Position numbers and translations under genes: made by a program
Notes under the pieces: model-generated
Told to the model about the DNA's origin: nothing
The model's input: the letters and a program-made list of their open reading frames with translations, nothing else
The model's database searches: none
NCBI GenBank assembly: GCA_046152935.1
Contig: JBJXGB010000001.1
Location: forward strand, 1-40,404
Direction: 5' to 3'
DNA from: CAZMFZ01 sp046152935
GTDB taxonomy: Bacteria; Bacteroidota; Bacteroidia; Cytophagales; UBA9547
Length of the DNA stretch: 40,404 bases
In this document: piece after piece, positions 26,064 through 35,122 of the stretch
Layout: every line of letters starts with the position of its first letter
How positions within the stretch are numbered: position 1 is the stretch's first letter

Positions 26064-26089
26064 AAAAAACCTTTTCTCGTGCGAAAAGG
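26064..26089 (-). terminator. Terminator-like hairpin in the ilvB leader (possible attenuator)
   Basis: On the minus strand CCTTTTC-GCACGA-GAAAAGG forms a 7-bp stem followed immediately by six T. It lies between the predicted promoter (26124-26154) and the ilvB ATG (26048-26050), so it would end or slow transcription before ilvB. No ATG-initiated leader peptide is present in the short leader. Confidence 0.55.
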
Positions 26090-26123
26090 AGGCTATAAAG
26101 GTCGAAATTTTATTTTATAGAAC

Positions 26124-26154
26124 CAAAGATAGGAAAAAGAATCATTTATGAAAA
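26124..26154 (-). promoter_or_regulatory. Putative ilvB promoter
   Basis: On the minus strand TATCTTTG (26131-26124) matches the TAnnTTTG element exactly. TTTT at 26154-26151 sits 19 bases upstream where TTTG is expected. It lies about 75 bases before the ilvB start. Confidence 0.55.
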
Positions 26155-26239
26155 TAATGTAAGTAAATTTTTTATTAACACAATGAAAAATAATTATTAA
26201 AAATCTGATACTTAAAAATCAAGTCGGTGTAAAATAAGC

Positions 26240-26268
26240 AAAAAAAAGACTAGCGAAAAGCTAGTCTT
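26240..26268 (-). terminator. Intrinsic terminator of dnaN
   Basis: AAGACTAGC and GCTAGTCTT pair over 9 bases around a 5-base loop. On the minus strand the hairpin is followed by a run of eight T. It lies about 20 bases after the dnaN stop and separates dnaN from ilvB. Confidence 0.9.
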
Positions 26269-26289
26269 CATTCGTAAAAAATAGAGAAA

Positions 26290-27414
26290 TCATGCGTAGG
26301 TATTCAACATTACTGGCATCACCAACATCAAAATATCTTCATTTGGGGTAACTTCTAGTGGATTAATCAAACCCGCTTTGTTGGGCATCGACATGCTTAT
26401 GGTGATAGAATCAGAATCTAAATTATTTATCATTTCTAATAGAAATTTAGCATTGAAGCCTATCTCCATGTCTTCACCATTGTATTCGCAAACCAACCTT
26501 TCATTGGCTTCATTTGAAAAATCGAGATCTTCAGCAGACACTTGCAACTCACTTCCGTTCATCTTCAGCCTTACTTGGTGGGTTGTTTTGTTTGCATATA
26601 TGGAAATACGTTTTAAACAATTTAATAGCTCTAATCTATTGATATTGAGCTTATTAGGATTTTCTAAAGGAATAACATTGTCGTAATCAGGGAAACGCTC
26701 ATCTATCAATCGGCATATCAATTTTGTATTTCCAAAAGTAAAAAAGGCATTTGAAGTATTGAACTCCATGCTTACCGATGTATTATCGGAAGGCAATGTA
26801 GATTTCAACAAAGTCAATGCTTTTTTAGGAATAATGATGGAAGAAGGGCTATCTGTAGCCACATCTACTCTTCTATATCTTACCAATCTGTGTCCGTCTG
26901 TCGAAACAAATGTGAGATTAGAATCGTTTAGTTGGAAGAAAACGCCTGTCATGGCAGGTCGCAAATCTTCAGAACTAGTAGCAAAAATAGTGCTTGCAAT
27001 AGCTTTTGAGAGTACTTCAGTAGACATATCCACCTTTGAAGCATTTTTCATGGCTGGTACTTTGGGGAAATCTGTAGCATTTTCGCCTGAAAGTTTATAA
27101 TTACCATTATTTGATCTCAAGGTAATTACATATGTATCTTCATCGATACTAAAAGTGATTGGTTGTTCTGGCAAATTTCGCAAAGTATCTAGCAAAATCT
27201 TGGCTGGAACACAGATATTCCCAGATTCCTTTGACTCTACAGACATTTCTGTAATCATTGTGGTCTGCAAATCGGAGGCTGTGATGGTAAGCTTTTCTTG
27301 CTCGATTTCAAACAAAAAGTTTTCTAAGATGGGCACAATAGGGTTTGAAGCAATTACACCACTTACTGATGTAAGTTGTTTTAGCAACGAAGCAGAAGAA
27401 ACTATAAATTTCAT
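26290..27414 (-). CDS. dnaN: DNA polymerase III beta sliding clamp
   Basis: The processivity clamp of replication. The 374 residues have the three-repeat clamp plan, starting MKFIVSSASLLKQL. It shows PILENFLFEIEQEKLTITASDLQTTM in domain I, TGVFFQL..TFVSTDGHRL in domain II and the conserved C-terminus PNEDILMLVMPVML in domain III, near the client-binding pocket. The gene is not next to dnaA or recF, which is usual in Bacteroidota. It is monocistronic with a strong terminator. A TAATTTTG element about 80 bases upstream may be its -7 promoter element. Confidence 0.96.
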   Translation of the reverse strand: MKFIVSSASLLKQLTSVSGVIASNPIVPILENFLFEIEQEKLTITASDLQTTMITEMSVESKESGNICVPAKILLDTLRNLPEQPITFSIDEDTYVITLRSNNGNYKLSGENATDFPKVPAMKNASKVDMSTEVLSKAIASTIFATSSEDLRPAMTGVFFQLNDSNLTFVSTDGHRLVRYRRVDVATDSPSSIIIPKKALTLLKSTLPSDNTSVSMEFNTSNAFFTFGNTKLICRLIDERFPDYDNVIPLENPNKLNINRLELLNCLKRISIYANKTTHQVRLKMNGSELQVSAEDLDFSNEANERLVCEYNGEDMEIGFNAKFLLEMINNLDSDSITISMSMPNKAGLINPLEVTPNEDILMLVMPVMLNTYA

Positions 27415-27572
27415 ATTTCGAATATTAAAATAATCGGGATTGGTTACAAAAAAAATGAAAACTCAATTATGAGAATCAATTAACAAAATTATATATTCTT
27501 AACACAAAACCGCAGATATGTCAATAAAAATTTAACGGCATTGTTTATTAAAAAGCAAAAAAACAAGATTCA

Positions 27573-28745
27573 TCAGTAAAGAAATGTTCCATATTTTGAT
27601 CTAATGGTTAATTTATTGGTTGTGGCCAACTCTACGCTTCCAATAATTTGTGCTTCGATTCCTAAAGATTTCGAAATTGAAATCATGGCGTCAGCTGATT
27701 TTTGATCTGTGTAAATTTCTAATCTGTGACCCATGTTGAGAACTTTATACATTTCTCTCCAATCTGTGCCACTTTCTGCCTGTATTAAACTAAAAAGGGC
27801 TGGAATTGGCAATAAATTGTCCTTTATAATGTGCACATTTTCAACAAAGTGCATCACTTTGGTTTGCCCACCGCCACTACAATGCACTATGCCACCAATT
27901 GAATCTATCGCAATTTCAGTCAATATATTTCTGATTAATGGTGCATAAGTACGTGTAGGTGAAAGTACCAATTTCCCAATTGAAATAGGTTTTTCGTCAA
28001 TCAATATAGTTTCTTGCAAAGTTCGTTTGCCACTGTAAATGAGATCGTTAGGGACCGATGGGTCGAAACTTTCTGGATATTTTGATGCCAATAGTTTAGA
28101 GAATACATCGTGACGTGCAGAAGTGAGCCCGTTGCTACCCATGCCACCGTTGTACTCTGATTCGTAATTTGATTGGCCGTAAGAAGCAAAGCCTACAATT
28201 ACTTGACCACCTTTTATATTGCTATTATCGATTACATTAGCTTTTTTCATTCTAGCAGTAACAGTACTATCGACAATGATTGTACGCACCAAATCGCCCA
28301 CATCTGCCGTTTCGCCACCTGTAGAATAAATTTCTATACCGTAACTGCGTAGCATTTCAAGTACTTGTTCAGTTCCGTTAATAATGGCAGCAATGACTTC
28401 GCCAGGAATCAAATTTTTATTTCTGCCAATGGTGGATGAAAGAAGCATTGGCCCAGTGCAGCCTACACATAATAAATCATCTGTATTCATCACGATGGCA
28501 TCTTGAGCTATGCCTGTCCAAACAGAAAGGTCGCCCGTTTCTTTCCAATATAAGTAAGCTAATGAAGATTTTGTGCCAGCACCATCTGCGTGCATAATAT
28601 TGACATAATCGGCATTTCCACCCAAAATATCGGGAGAAATTTTACAGAAAGCTTTTGGGAACAAGCCTTTATCAATGTTTTTGATGGCATTATGCACATC
28701 TTCTTTAGAGGCTGACACGCCTCTTTGCATATATCGTTCGCTCAT
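27573..28745 (-). CDS. purM: Phosphoribosylformylglycinamidine cyclo-ligase (AIR synthase)
   Basis: ATP-dependent closure of FGAM to AIR in purine synthesis. The 390 residues contain the PurM hallmarks: a HADGAGTKSSLAYL block, the NTDDLLCVG helix, STGGETADVGDLV and the C-terminal HCSGGGQTKVMHF (the family's GGG/N-rich loop). The length slightly exceeds the 345 residues of E. coli PurM, as in other Bacteroidota. Its ATG overlaps the stop of the upstream membrane-protein gene (ATGA), so the two are probably translationally coupled. Confidence 0.93.
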   Translation of the reverse strand: MSERYMQRGVSASKEDVHNAIKNIDKGLFPKAFCKISPDILGGNADYVNIMHADGAGTKSSLAYLYWKETGDLSVWTGIAQDAIVMNTDDLLCVGCTGPMLLSSTIGRNKNLIPGEVIAAIINGTEQVLEMLRSYGIEIYSTGGETADVGDLVRTIIVDSTVTARMKKANVIDNSNIKGGQVIVGFASYGQSNYESEYNGGMGSNGLTSARHDVFSKLLASKYPESFDPSVPNDLIYSGKRTLQETILIDEKPISIGKLVLSPTRTYAPLIRNILTEIAIDSIGGIVHCSGGGQTKVMHFVENVHIIKDNLLPIPALFSLIQAESGTDWREMYKVLNMGHRLEIYTDQKSADAMISISKSLGIEAQIIGSVELATTNKLTIRSKYGTFLY

Positions 28746-30235
28746 TTTAATTGCAATTTATAAAGGGTTTCATATTGACCTAAGATAGGCGAAGAATCTA
28801 CTTTTATGGCTTTGTAATACTGAAAAAAATGCTTGCAATCTGCATCTGAAAGTATAGAGGCTGTATTTCTAATAATTCCTACATTAACGTAATCTGTGTA
28901 AATAGCCACTTTTAAGTTCAACAAACTATCGATTATTTTTTTTGTGCTCTCTGCATTTTTGCAACTGGGAAAAATGCAATTTGACTCGTAAATACCTGTT
29001 TGGTAATAGTTTACGCATTTTATCTCTGTACTGTACCTTAAATAAAATACGGCATTCTTTTCTGTTTGCGATTTTTTCGACCAATAGTCGTACGAGTTGA
29101 ATATGATTTGATTGTTGAGAATAAGCCCAAAGCCAACATTCCAAAGTAACACAAATGTTGATAAGAAAAACAAATAACTAGTGGAGAAATGAAAGGCTAA
29201 AATGGCTAAAATTGAAGTTAAAAACGGGATAATTACCATCATTTCTGAATTTCCAAAGCAAAATAGTCCAAATGCTAACTGCATTACCAATAAAACTGCA
29301 TAAAGATTGAAATATTTAACACTAGAAATATAATTTTTTTTTACTGATCTTAAAAGCCGACACACAAAATAGCACAGTGGAATAAAAATAATGGCTATTA
29401 AAAAGTAAAGCCAGTTGTAATATTGACAAACCACAAAAATTGAATCATGAATCTGAATAAAACACCTTAAAATGGCTACAAAAAAACGCATCAATCCATT
29501 TGAATCGAATATTGCCTTTGAAGTGCCTGTATAAAATGTCTCGAACACAAAATGGATGAGATTTGGAATAGTTAAAGATTCATTTCTATAAAATACCAAG
29601 ACTAATATATATGCCAATGGAACAATAAGGGCTGGCAACGTGAAGAAAAGAACATTTTTTAGACCAACTGATCTATTATTCACCAGTAAAAAACCCAAAA
29701 TTGATAGCCACCAAAAAAACTGAACTTGGTGCATAAGGCAAGCAAAAGCAAAGAAAAAACCAGAAAGAACCAATAAAAATGATTTTTGATTGGCTATAAA
29801 TTTTAAAAAAAAGTAGTTTCCTACCAACGAATAAAAAATAGGTGCAATGTAAGTTTCATTTTCTGTGCCAAATCTCAAAACGGCAAATGAAACGCCCACA
29901 AAAAATGCAAGGCAATTTACCTTTGCTGTGTTGGTATTGAGATGCGACAGTAACTTGCTGAAAATGAACAAGGTAGCACCCACGTAGACAGCATTTACGT
30001 GTTTGCCCAAAAGTAAAATATCGTAAAATGGCAGTAGTTTTGAAAATAAAAAAAGTTGAGCAGTATAAAAAAGATGGTGCGGCATAAATAAATCCAAGCC
30101 CCATTTTGCATCGGCAGCATAGCACCAGCCGTCTTGCGTAGAATTATTGGTAGGTAATAAAAAACAAAAAAAAGTAGGCATAAATATGCCAGCCCACAAG
30201 AAATCCTTGCTTTCTAAAAAACGATCAAACTTCAT
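28742..30235 (-). CDS. Polytopic membrane protein, possible GT-C-type glycosyltransferase
   Basis: About 497 residues with roughly ten hydrophobic helices and a soluble C-terminal region of about 110 residues. Between the first helices is a loop with Asp and a MPHHLFYTAQ stretch, reminiscent of GT-C enzymes that use lipid-linked sugars. I cannot name a family with certainty. An ATG at 30247 is also possible (23-base overlap with the upstream gene). I list the one at 30235, which gives MKFDRFLESKDF and an 11-base overlap. It lies between a transglutaminase-like gene and purM in a tight operon. A general membrane protein of other function remains possible. Confidence 0.65.
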   Translation of the reverse strand: MKFDRFLESKDFLWAGIFMPTFFCFLLPTNNSTQDGWCYAADAKWGLDLFMPHHLFYTAQLFLFSKLLPFYDILLLGKHVNAVYVGATLFIFSKLLSHLNTNTAKVNCLAFFVGVSFAVLRFGTENETYIAPIFYSLVGNYFFLKFIANQKSFLLVLSGFFFAFACLMHQVQFFWWLSILGFLLVNNRSVGLKNVLFFTLPALIVPLAYILVLVFYRNESLTIPNLIHFVFETFYTGTSKAIFDSNGLMRFFVAILRCFIQIHDSIFVVCQYYNWLYFLIAIIFIPLCYFVCRLLRSVKKNYISSVKYFNLYAVLLVMQLAFGLFCFGNSEMMVIIPFLTSILAILAFHFSTSYLFFLSTFVLLWNVGFGLILNNQIIFNSYDYWSKKSQTEKNAVFYLRYSTEIKCVNYYQTGIYESNCIFPSCKNAESTKKIIDSLLNLKVAIYTDYVNVGIIRNTASILSDADCKHFFQYYKAIKVDSSPILGQYETLYKLQLK

Positions 30236-31088
30236 TGTCTGACTCATCGGAAATACACGATAATAATTGATGAGCCTCTTCTATTTTGTCTGTCGCACCT
30301 GCTTTTTCGAAAGAAACGATCATATTTCTCAACACTCTTCTAATGATACTTAAATTGTTGCACGGCTCGTAAAACATGGCATTGTGTGTCAAATTGAGGT
30401 GCGAAATGTAATTATCAATATCAGAACGGGTGAAAATCAAGCCCTTGTTGAAGGCGTTGATATAAAATTGGATATTTTGATTTTTGAATGTAAGGATGAA
30501 CAAATTAGGCAAATTGACGCCATAAACAGGCATTTTTAGTTTTTGCGCAATAAGCATATAAATTACACAGAGCGAAATTGGATTTCCTTTTCGGGTTTCT
30601 AGCACCACATTGAGCATAGAATTGCTGACGGAATGAAAATTTTTGGTATTGGATGAAAATCGCATTTTGTTGAAAAAAATGAAATTCATCAATTTGATAG
30701 TTTCGTAAGGATGCTCCGTTTCTATTTTTATCTCAGTCCATGCCTCAAAATACAATTGCTCAAAATCGGCCTTGAGTTTTTCGTACTCTAAATCTGGATA
30801 CTGGTAGGTAGAAATCAACCACATTCCTTCAAGCAAATCCATAAAACCGCCATCTTTCCAACTCTTCAATTTATTTTTCAGCTGCGAAAATTGCACCGTA
30901 TGTATCAAATCTTCTATTCGTTTTTGCACGATAGGATTGAAATTACTTTCCCATTCACGCTCTAAAAATGGAATCACTGAATCACCCAAAGTGATAATTT
31001 TCTGTTCAACATGGTCAATTATTTCCTTGTCGTCATCACTTAAAAGCGAGACTAGGGCAATCATATTTTTATCGTCTATCAACTCCAT
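30225..31088 (-). CDS. Transglutaminase-like (SirB1/Transglut_core2) protein
   Basis: A 287-residue soluble protein with an N-terminal helical HEAT-like part (about 1-75). The SirB1 N-terminal transglutaminase-like core follows: LLEGMWLISTYQYPDL near 85-100, LMNFIFFNKMRFSSN, then RKGNPISLCVIYMLIAQKLKMPVYGVNLPNLFIL. The last stretch carries the Cys of the papain-like triad in ISLC; the expected His is replaced or displaced (LPNLF instead of the common LPGHF). The biochemical role of the family is not settled. It is first in the operon with the membrane protein and purM. Confidence 0.8.
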   Translation of the reverse strand: MELIDDKNMIALVSLLSDDDKEIIDHVEQKIITLGDSVIPFLEREWESNFNPIVQKRIEDLIHTVQFSQLKNKLKSWKDGGFMDLLEGMWLISTYQYPDLEYEKLKADFEQLYFEAWTEIKIETEHPYETIKLMNFIFFNKMRFSSNTKNFHSVSNSMLNVVLETRKGNPISLCVIYMLIAQKLKMPVYGVNLPNLFILTFKNQNIQFYINAFNKGLIFTRSDIDNYISHLNLTHNAMFYEPCNNLSIIRRVLRNMIVSFEKAGATDKIEEAHQLLSCISDESDNEV

Positions 31089-31202
31089 TTACTATTAAAA
31101 TTAAAACGCATTGGTAATTTTCTCATCGCTTCAGCATGCTGCTATTCCCCATAATTGCATAAAAACCGAGCCAAAAATGAGACTTTAACAAATGCTTCAT
31201 TG

Positions 31203-32915
31203 CTAGTCTAAACTTTTCAACTCTAATTTCACAAAATCCATCAATTCTTTTATGTATTTCTGAGAAAAATCGAATTTCACACCTGCCACTTCATATATTT
31301 CACTTATGCTTCGCGTGTAGCCCAATTTCAAGGCTTCGATATATTGTTTCAAGCCTTTTGCTGGATTCTCCTTAAAATTTTTCCACACCGCAATTGCCCC
31401 TAATTGTGCCATTCCGTATTCGATATAATAAAATGGCACTTCAAATAAATGCAATTGCTTTTGCCAAATATTATCTTTAACTGCTTGTAAATCAGTCCAA
31501 TCAATTTCTTTGCTTATGAATGAACTATGGATTTCATTCCAAGCATTTGTTCTTTCCCCAACAGTGTGATTTGGGTTTTCATACAACCAATGTTGAAACT
31601 TATCAATCGTAGCTACCCAAGGTAATGTTTCAATAATAGACTCCAAATGCTCTTTTTTTGCTCGATTTAGCTGCTCACTATCTTCAAAAAACACATCCCA
31701 ATGTTCCATAGATAGCAATTCCATGCTCATAGATGCCAATTCTGCTACTTCTGAAGGGAAATTTTTGTAATTTACAAGCTCTAATGGGTGCGTAAGTACC
31801 GAATGCAAAGCATGGCCGCCTTCATGAACCATCGTTACCAAATCGCGCAAGGCACCTACCGAATTCATGAAAATAAAAGGATAGCCAGTTTCGTACAATG
31901 GATAATTGTAGCCGCCAGGTGCTTTTCCTTTTCGCGATTCAAGATCTAGGTGTCCGTTGTCTTCAAGCGACTTTATTACTTGTCCTATATTTTTATCTAT
32001 TCTGTTAAATACTTCTATTGTCTTGTCTGTCAGTTCTTTACCGTTTGAAAATGGCTTAAGAGCTGTACGATTTTGAATATCTACACTCAAATCGAAAGGT
32101 CTCAATTTTGCTAAACCCAATCCTTTTTTTCTTTCAATTGCCAAATCATTCAATAATGGTACCACTTCGGCTTCGATGGCTTGATGAAAGTTGAAACAAT
32201 CTTGTGGTGTATAGTCAAATCTACATAATTCTACAAACATAAAATCTCTAAAATTACTAAAACCAGCATTTTTAGCTACGTCATTGCGAAGCACAATAAG
32301 TGAATCAAACAGTCCATCTAAGTCGTTTTTTACTGTCAATCGTGTGTTTTGGATCGCATTGTAGGCATTTTCACGTACATTTCTATCAGTATCAAAAAGT
32401 TTGATCGATGCTTTTTGCAAAGTCATTTCTTCACCATCAATGGTAACTTGCAAGCTACCAATTGTATTTCCATATTTTACTTGACCTTGTTGAATCTCGG
32501 TCAATAGTGGTATATTCTGTTCTCTAAAAGTTTTATGATGGTTTTCAGTAGATCGCACCAATATTTGATCTGCTTTTGACGAAAATTCATTTTTAAATGG
32601 ACTTTCGAGCAATTTTGTATCCAATTTATTAGAATATGGCTGAATACTAGGCTCGATTTCAGTGATAAAAAAATTGTAGGCTTGCTGCTTTTCCTCATTT
32701 TCAGTGTCGCAAGTCATCCGGATGTATCTCCAGCCTGCATCTTCCGAAACAATGGTTTCCAATTCTGAACGGTCTTGAAGCCAAATTCTCAAATCTGACA
32801 GGGCGTTTATTTCCCTTTCTACTAATTGGTCGAAAAATGGCTTTAAACTATTCCAATCAGATATTTTATAGTTTTTGGGAACGAAATTTCGATTGTATTT
32901 GGCTAAATCAGACAC
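31203..32915 (-). CDS. M3 family oligoendopeptidase
   Basis: Zinc oligopeptidase of the PepF/M3 type that degrades short peptides in the cytoplasm. The 570 residues are nearly all helical, with the active-site HEGGH at 364-368 (MVHEGGHALHSVL) followed by ELASMSMELL, whose Glu is the third zinc ligand. PepF-like marks such as YNYPLYETGYPFIFMN precede it. There is no signal peptide. The gene is monocistronic; about 380 bases of non-coding sequence lie upstream. Confidence 0.92.
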   Translation of the reverse strand: MSDLAKYNRNFVPKNYKISDWNSLKPFFDQLVEREINALSDLRIWLQDRSELETIVSEDAGWRYIRMTCDTENEEKQQAYNFFITEIEPSIQPYSNKLDTKLLESPFKNEFSSKADQILVRSTENHHKTFREQNIPLLTEIQQGQVKYGNTIGSLQVTIDGEEMTLQKASIKLFDTDRNVRENAYNAIQNTRLTVKNDLDGLFDSLIVLRNDVAKNAGFSNFRDFMFVELCRFDYTPQDCFNFHQAIEAEVVPLLNDLAIERKKGLGLAKLRPFDLSVDIQNRTALKPFSNGKELTDKTIEVFNRIDKNIGQVIKSLEDNGHLDLESRKGKAPGGYNYPLYETGYPFIFMNSVGALRDLVTMVHEGGHALHSVLTHPLELVNYKNFPSEVAELASMSMELLSMEHWDVFFEDSEQLNRAKKEHLESIIETLPWVATIDKFQHWLYENPNHTVGERTNAWNEIHSSFISKEIDWTDLQAVKDNIWQKQLHLFEVPFYYIEYGMAQLGAIAVWKNFKENPAKGLKQYIEALKLGYTRSISEIYEVAGVKFDFSQKYIKELMDFVKLELKSLD

Positions 32916-33295
32916 AGTTTTTTTGATTTTTGTCGCAAATTAAGAAAATGTAAATTGGTAATGTGGAAGAATTTAAGTCTACACTAAAATATTTTAAAAA
33001 ATCAGACCACCAAGCCCGAAACCACTTTAAGCTAATCAACAAACAATATTTTATAAACAATTTGATTGTGGCTATCAAAGTTTTAAAAAACTGCTTTATT
33101 TTAAATTCGTTTTAGATCAATGAATGTTACCATTCCCGAACTTTCTAAAATTTTGAAACTTTTTGGAAGTTAAAGACGATTTTTATCATTGAGTATTTGA
33201 GTAATAGAACAGCAGATGGGCTTGAACAAAAAGATTAAGAAAAAAAAGAAAAGATACAAATTCCCTATATTAATTTTGAGCTCGATTCAATTACA
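32916..33295. other. Intergenic region upstream of the M3 peptidase
   Basis: About 380 AT-rich bases between divergent genes, presumably holding both promoters. I see no tRNA, repeat or strong hairpin. The only frame of note is a 27-codon ORF at 33216-33299 overlapping the next gene by ATGA; it is Lys-rich and may be chance. Confidence 0.4.
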
Positions 33296-33712
33296 ATGAA
33301 ATACATACTTATTCTTATATTTTTGAGTACATCGTTGGGCAATTCCTATTGCCAAAACACTCCTCATTGCGATGTTGGAGACAGCGAAGCTAAATTTCAC
33401 CTTGGTGAGGAAATAACTGTTTGCGGAAAACTCGTGCAACTTTCGAAAGCAAAATATACAAAAGGCGACCCTATTTTTTTGAATTTTGGTGGCAGTTTTC
33501 CAAATCAAAGTTTCACCGCTGTAATATGGGGCGATGTATTTCAAAAAGAATTTTCAGAGGCTTTGGTCAAGTATTATTTTGCTAAAAATTTGGCCATTTA
33601 CGGTATGGTTAAAGAATACAAAGGCAAGCCAACCATTACCATTAAGGAAAAGTCGCAAATCGAGATTTTGGAAAATTACGAGCCAGCATTTATCAATATC
33701 ACACCCAAATAG
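33296..33712 (+). CDS. Secreted OB-fold-like protein
   Basis: A 138-residue exported protein with a signal peptide (about 1-19, cleavage before QNTPHC). The mature part resembles a small OB-fold (HLGEEITVCGKLVQLSK, PIFLNFGGSFPNQSFTAVIW, LAIYGMVKEYKGKPTITIKEKSQIEI), the pattern seen in nucleic-acid-binding OB-fold domains attached to nucleases. Here the domain stands alone and is exported, so its ligand is unknown. Two Cys in the mature chain (CDVG, TVCGK) could form a disulfide. Confidence 0.75.
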   Translation: MKYILILIFLSTSLGNSYCQNTPHCDVGDSEAKFHLGEEITVCGKLVQLSKAKYTKGDPIFLNFGGSFPNQSFTAVIWGDVFQKEFSEALVKYYFAKNLAIYGMVKEYKGKPTITIKEKSQIEILENYEPAFINITPK

Positions 33713-33740
33713 GAGTTTCTAAACAAAAAAAACCGCTTTT

Positions 33741-34181
33741 TTAATTCAAAAGCATCTCTATATGTGGAATTCCATCTTCGTCATACACATCAGAAACTTT
33801 TGTAAAACCAACATTTTCATAAAATTTTTGTAAATGCGCTTGCGCAGATATTCTATTCTTGAAGCTTGGAAATAGTTTTTTTGACACCATTATTGCCCGA
33901 TTCATCAATTCAGAACCGATACCGTATTTTCTAGCCTCAGCACTTACAAGCACCCTTCCAATGGAAGGCTCGACATATTTTATACCTGGCAATACGATCC
34001 TAGCGTAAGCTATAAGTACCTCATTATCAAACCCCAGCAAATGTATAGCATCAATATCTTTGTTGTCAGCATCAAGATATGCACAATTTTGCTCAACAAC
34101 AAATACCTCTTGCCGCAACTTCAGCAGCTGATACAATTCATTGATAGTCAACTCTTTATAGGTCTTTATTATCCACTCCAT
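33741..34181 (-). CDS. elaA: GNAT N-acetyltransferase, ElaA family
   Basis: A 146-residue acetyl-CoA-dependent acetyltransferase. The ElaA signature is clear: LYQLLKLRQEVFVVEQNCAYLDADNKDIDAIHLLG at the N-terminus, then SIGRVLVSAEARKYGIGSELM (acetyl-CoA pyrophosphate loop) and FYENVGFTKVSDVYDEDGIPHIEM. The substrate of ElaA is unknown. It is convergent with the OB-fold gene and divergent from the PA2169-family gene. Confidence 0.9.
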   Translation of the reverse strand: MEWIIKTYKELTINELYQLLKLRQEVFVVEQNCAYLDADNKDIDAIHLLGFDNEVLIAYARIVLPGIKYVEPSIGRVLVSAEARKYGIGSELMNRAIMVSKKLFPSFKNRISAQAHLQKFYENVGFTKVSDVYDEDGIPHIEMLLN

Positions 34182-34369
34182 CTCTAATTTTCTTCGTAAT
34201 AAATTTAAAAAGTACTAAATTATTAATGCAAATTTAGTATTAATTTGACCTGCTACAAAACCCCATTAGAATTCACAAAAAAGAAACTGTGCAGTAGAAG
34301 CTATGGCATGATTTTATTATCGTCTTAATCGGAAATTGATTATTCAAATCTCTAAACAATATATAAATC

Positions 34370-34834
34370 ATGAATACCGAAAAGACAATAGACGCCCTTA
34401 ATACCCTAATCGTGATAAATAATGATAGGATTGAAGGATACCAAACTGCAACAAACGAAAGCGAGGAAATTGACTTAAAATTACTTTTTGGCAAATTGAT
34501 GCAAACCAGCATGAAATGTAAAGAAGAACTTACGATGGAAATTACAGCCCTAGGTGGAAAGCCAAATAACGATACGCTTGTTACGGGCAAGTTTTTTCGG
34601 GTTTGGATGGATGTAAAAGCCGCCATCACTGGCAAAGACAGAAAATCGATACTTGATAGCTGCGAATATGGCGAAGATGTGGCTGTAGATACCTACGAAA
34701 CAGTACTCAGCAACCATGCCGAACATTTGAACGCCACCCAAGTAAAAATGATAACTGCACAACATTTATTACTAAAAGCTGATCACGACACCGTAAAACA
34801 CTTGAGAGATACAACTGTTGAACACGCAAAATAA
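34370..34834 (+). CDS. PA2169 family four-helix-bundle protein (DUF2383)
   Basis: A 154-residue soluble helical protein with the PA2169/DUF2383 pattern: IDALNTLIVINNDRIEGYQTA, then LFGKLMQTSMKCKEEL, LGGKPNNDTLVTGKFFRVWMDVKAAITGKDRKSILDSCEYGED and a final amphipathic helix. Ferritin-like in layout but with no proven metal site. Homologues are associated with stress or stationary phase, and dps lies 2.5 kb downstream on the same strand. It is first of a run of small stress-type genes. Confidence 0.85.
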   Translation: MNTEKTIDALNTLIVINNDRIEGYQTATNESEEIDLKLLFGKLMQTSMKCKEELTMEITALGGKPNNDTLVTGKFFRVWMDVKAAITGKDRKSILDSCEYGEDVAVDTYETVLSNHAEHLNATQVKMITAQHLLLKADHDTVKHLRDTTVEHAK

Positions 34835-34935
34835 TTCAAAATATCAATCATTGCGACACCAATTATGCTCTACAAAATACTGTGTCTCAAAAACAAAATC
34901 TGAATAACAATAACAACAATAAGAGAAATAAAGTA

Positions 34936-35115
34936 ATGAAAAACGAAACCCTAAAAATCAAAAAAAGCCCAAGTCGATCGATGTCGTATTCAAAAAACGG
35001 AATTGAGGACACAGACATTTACATCGATGAAGTGAAGCAATTATTTCGCCTGGAAAGAGAATTTTCTACCGAAGTATCAATGCCACAAATTCACATGGAA
35101 AGCAAAATAAATTAG
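34936..35115 (+). CDS. Small hypothetical protein
   Basis: About 59 residues from the ATG at 34936 (MKNETLKIKKSPSRSMSYS, then GIEDTDIYIDEVKQLFRLEREF). Polar and unrecognised, with no signal peptide. The frame is open upstream to a GTG at 34882, but the extra residues are an Asn/Lys low-complexity run. It sits 100 bases after the PA2169-family gene and 7 bases before the next start, so it is probably in an operon with the latter. Confidence 0.5.
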   Translation: MKNETLKIKKSPSRSMSYSKNGIEDTDIYIDEVKQLFRLEREFSTEVSMPQIHMESKIN

Positions 35116-35122
35116 CAATATT

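Noticed and set aside
34882..34935. GTG start giving a 77-aa protein
   Set aside because: The added residues are an Asn/Lys low-complexity run; the ATG at 34936 is more likely.
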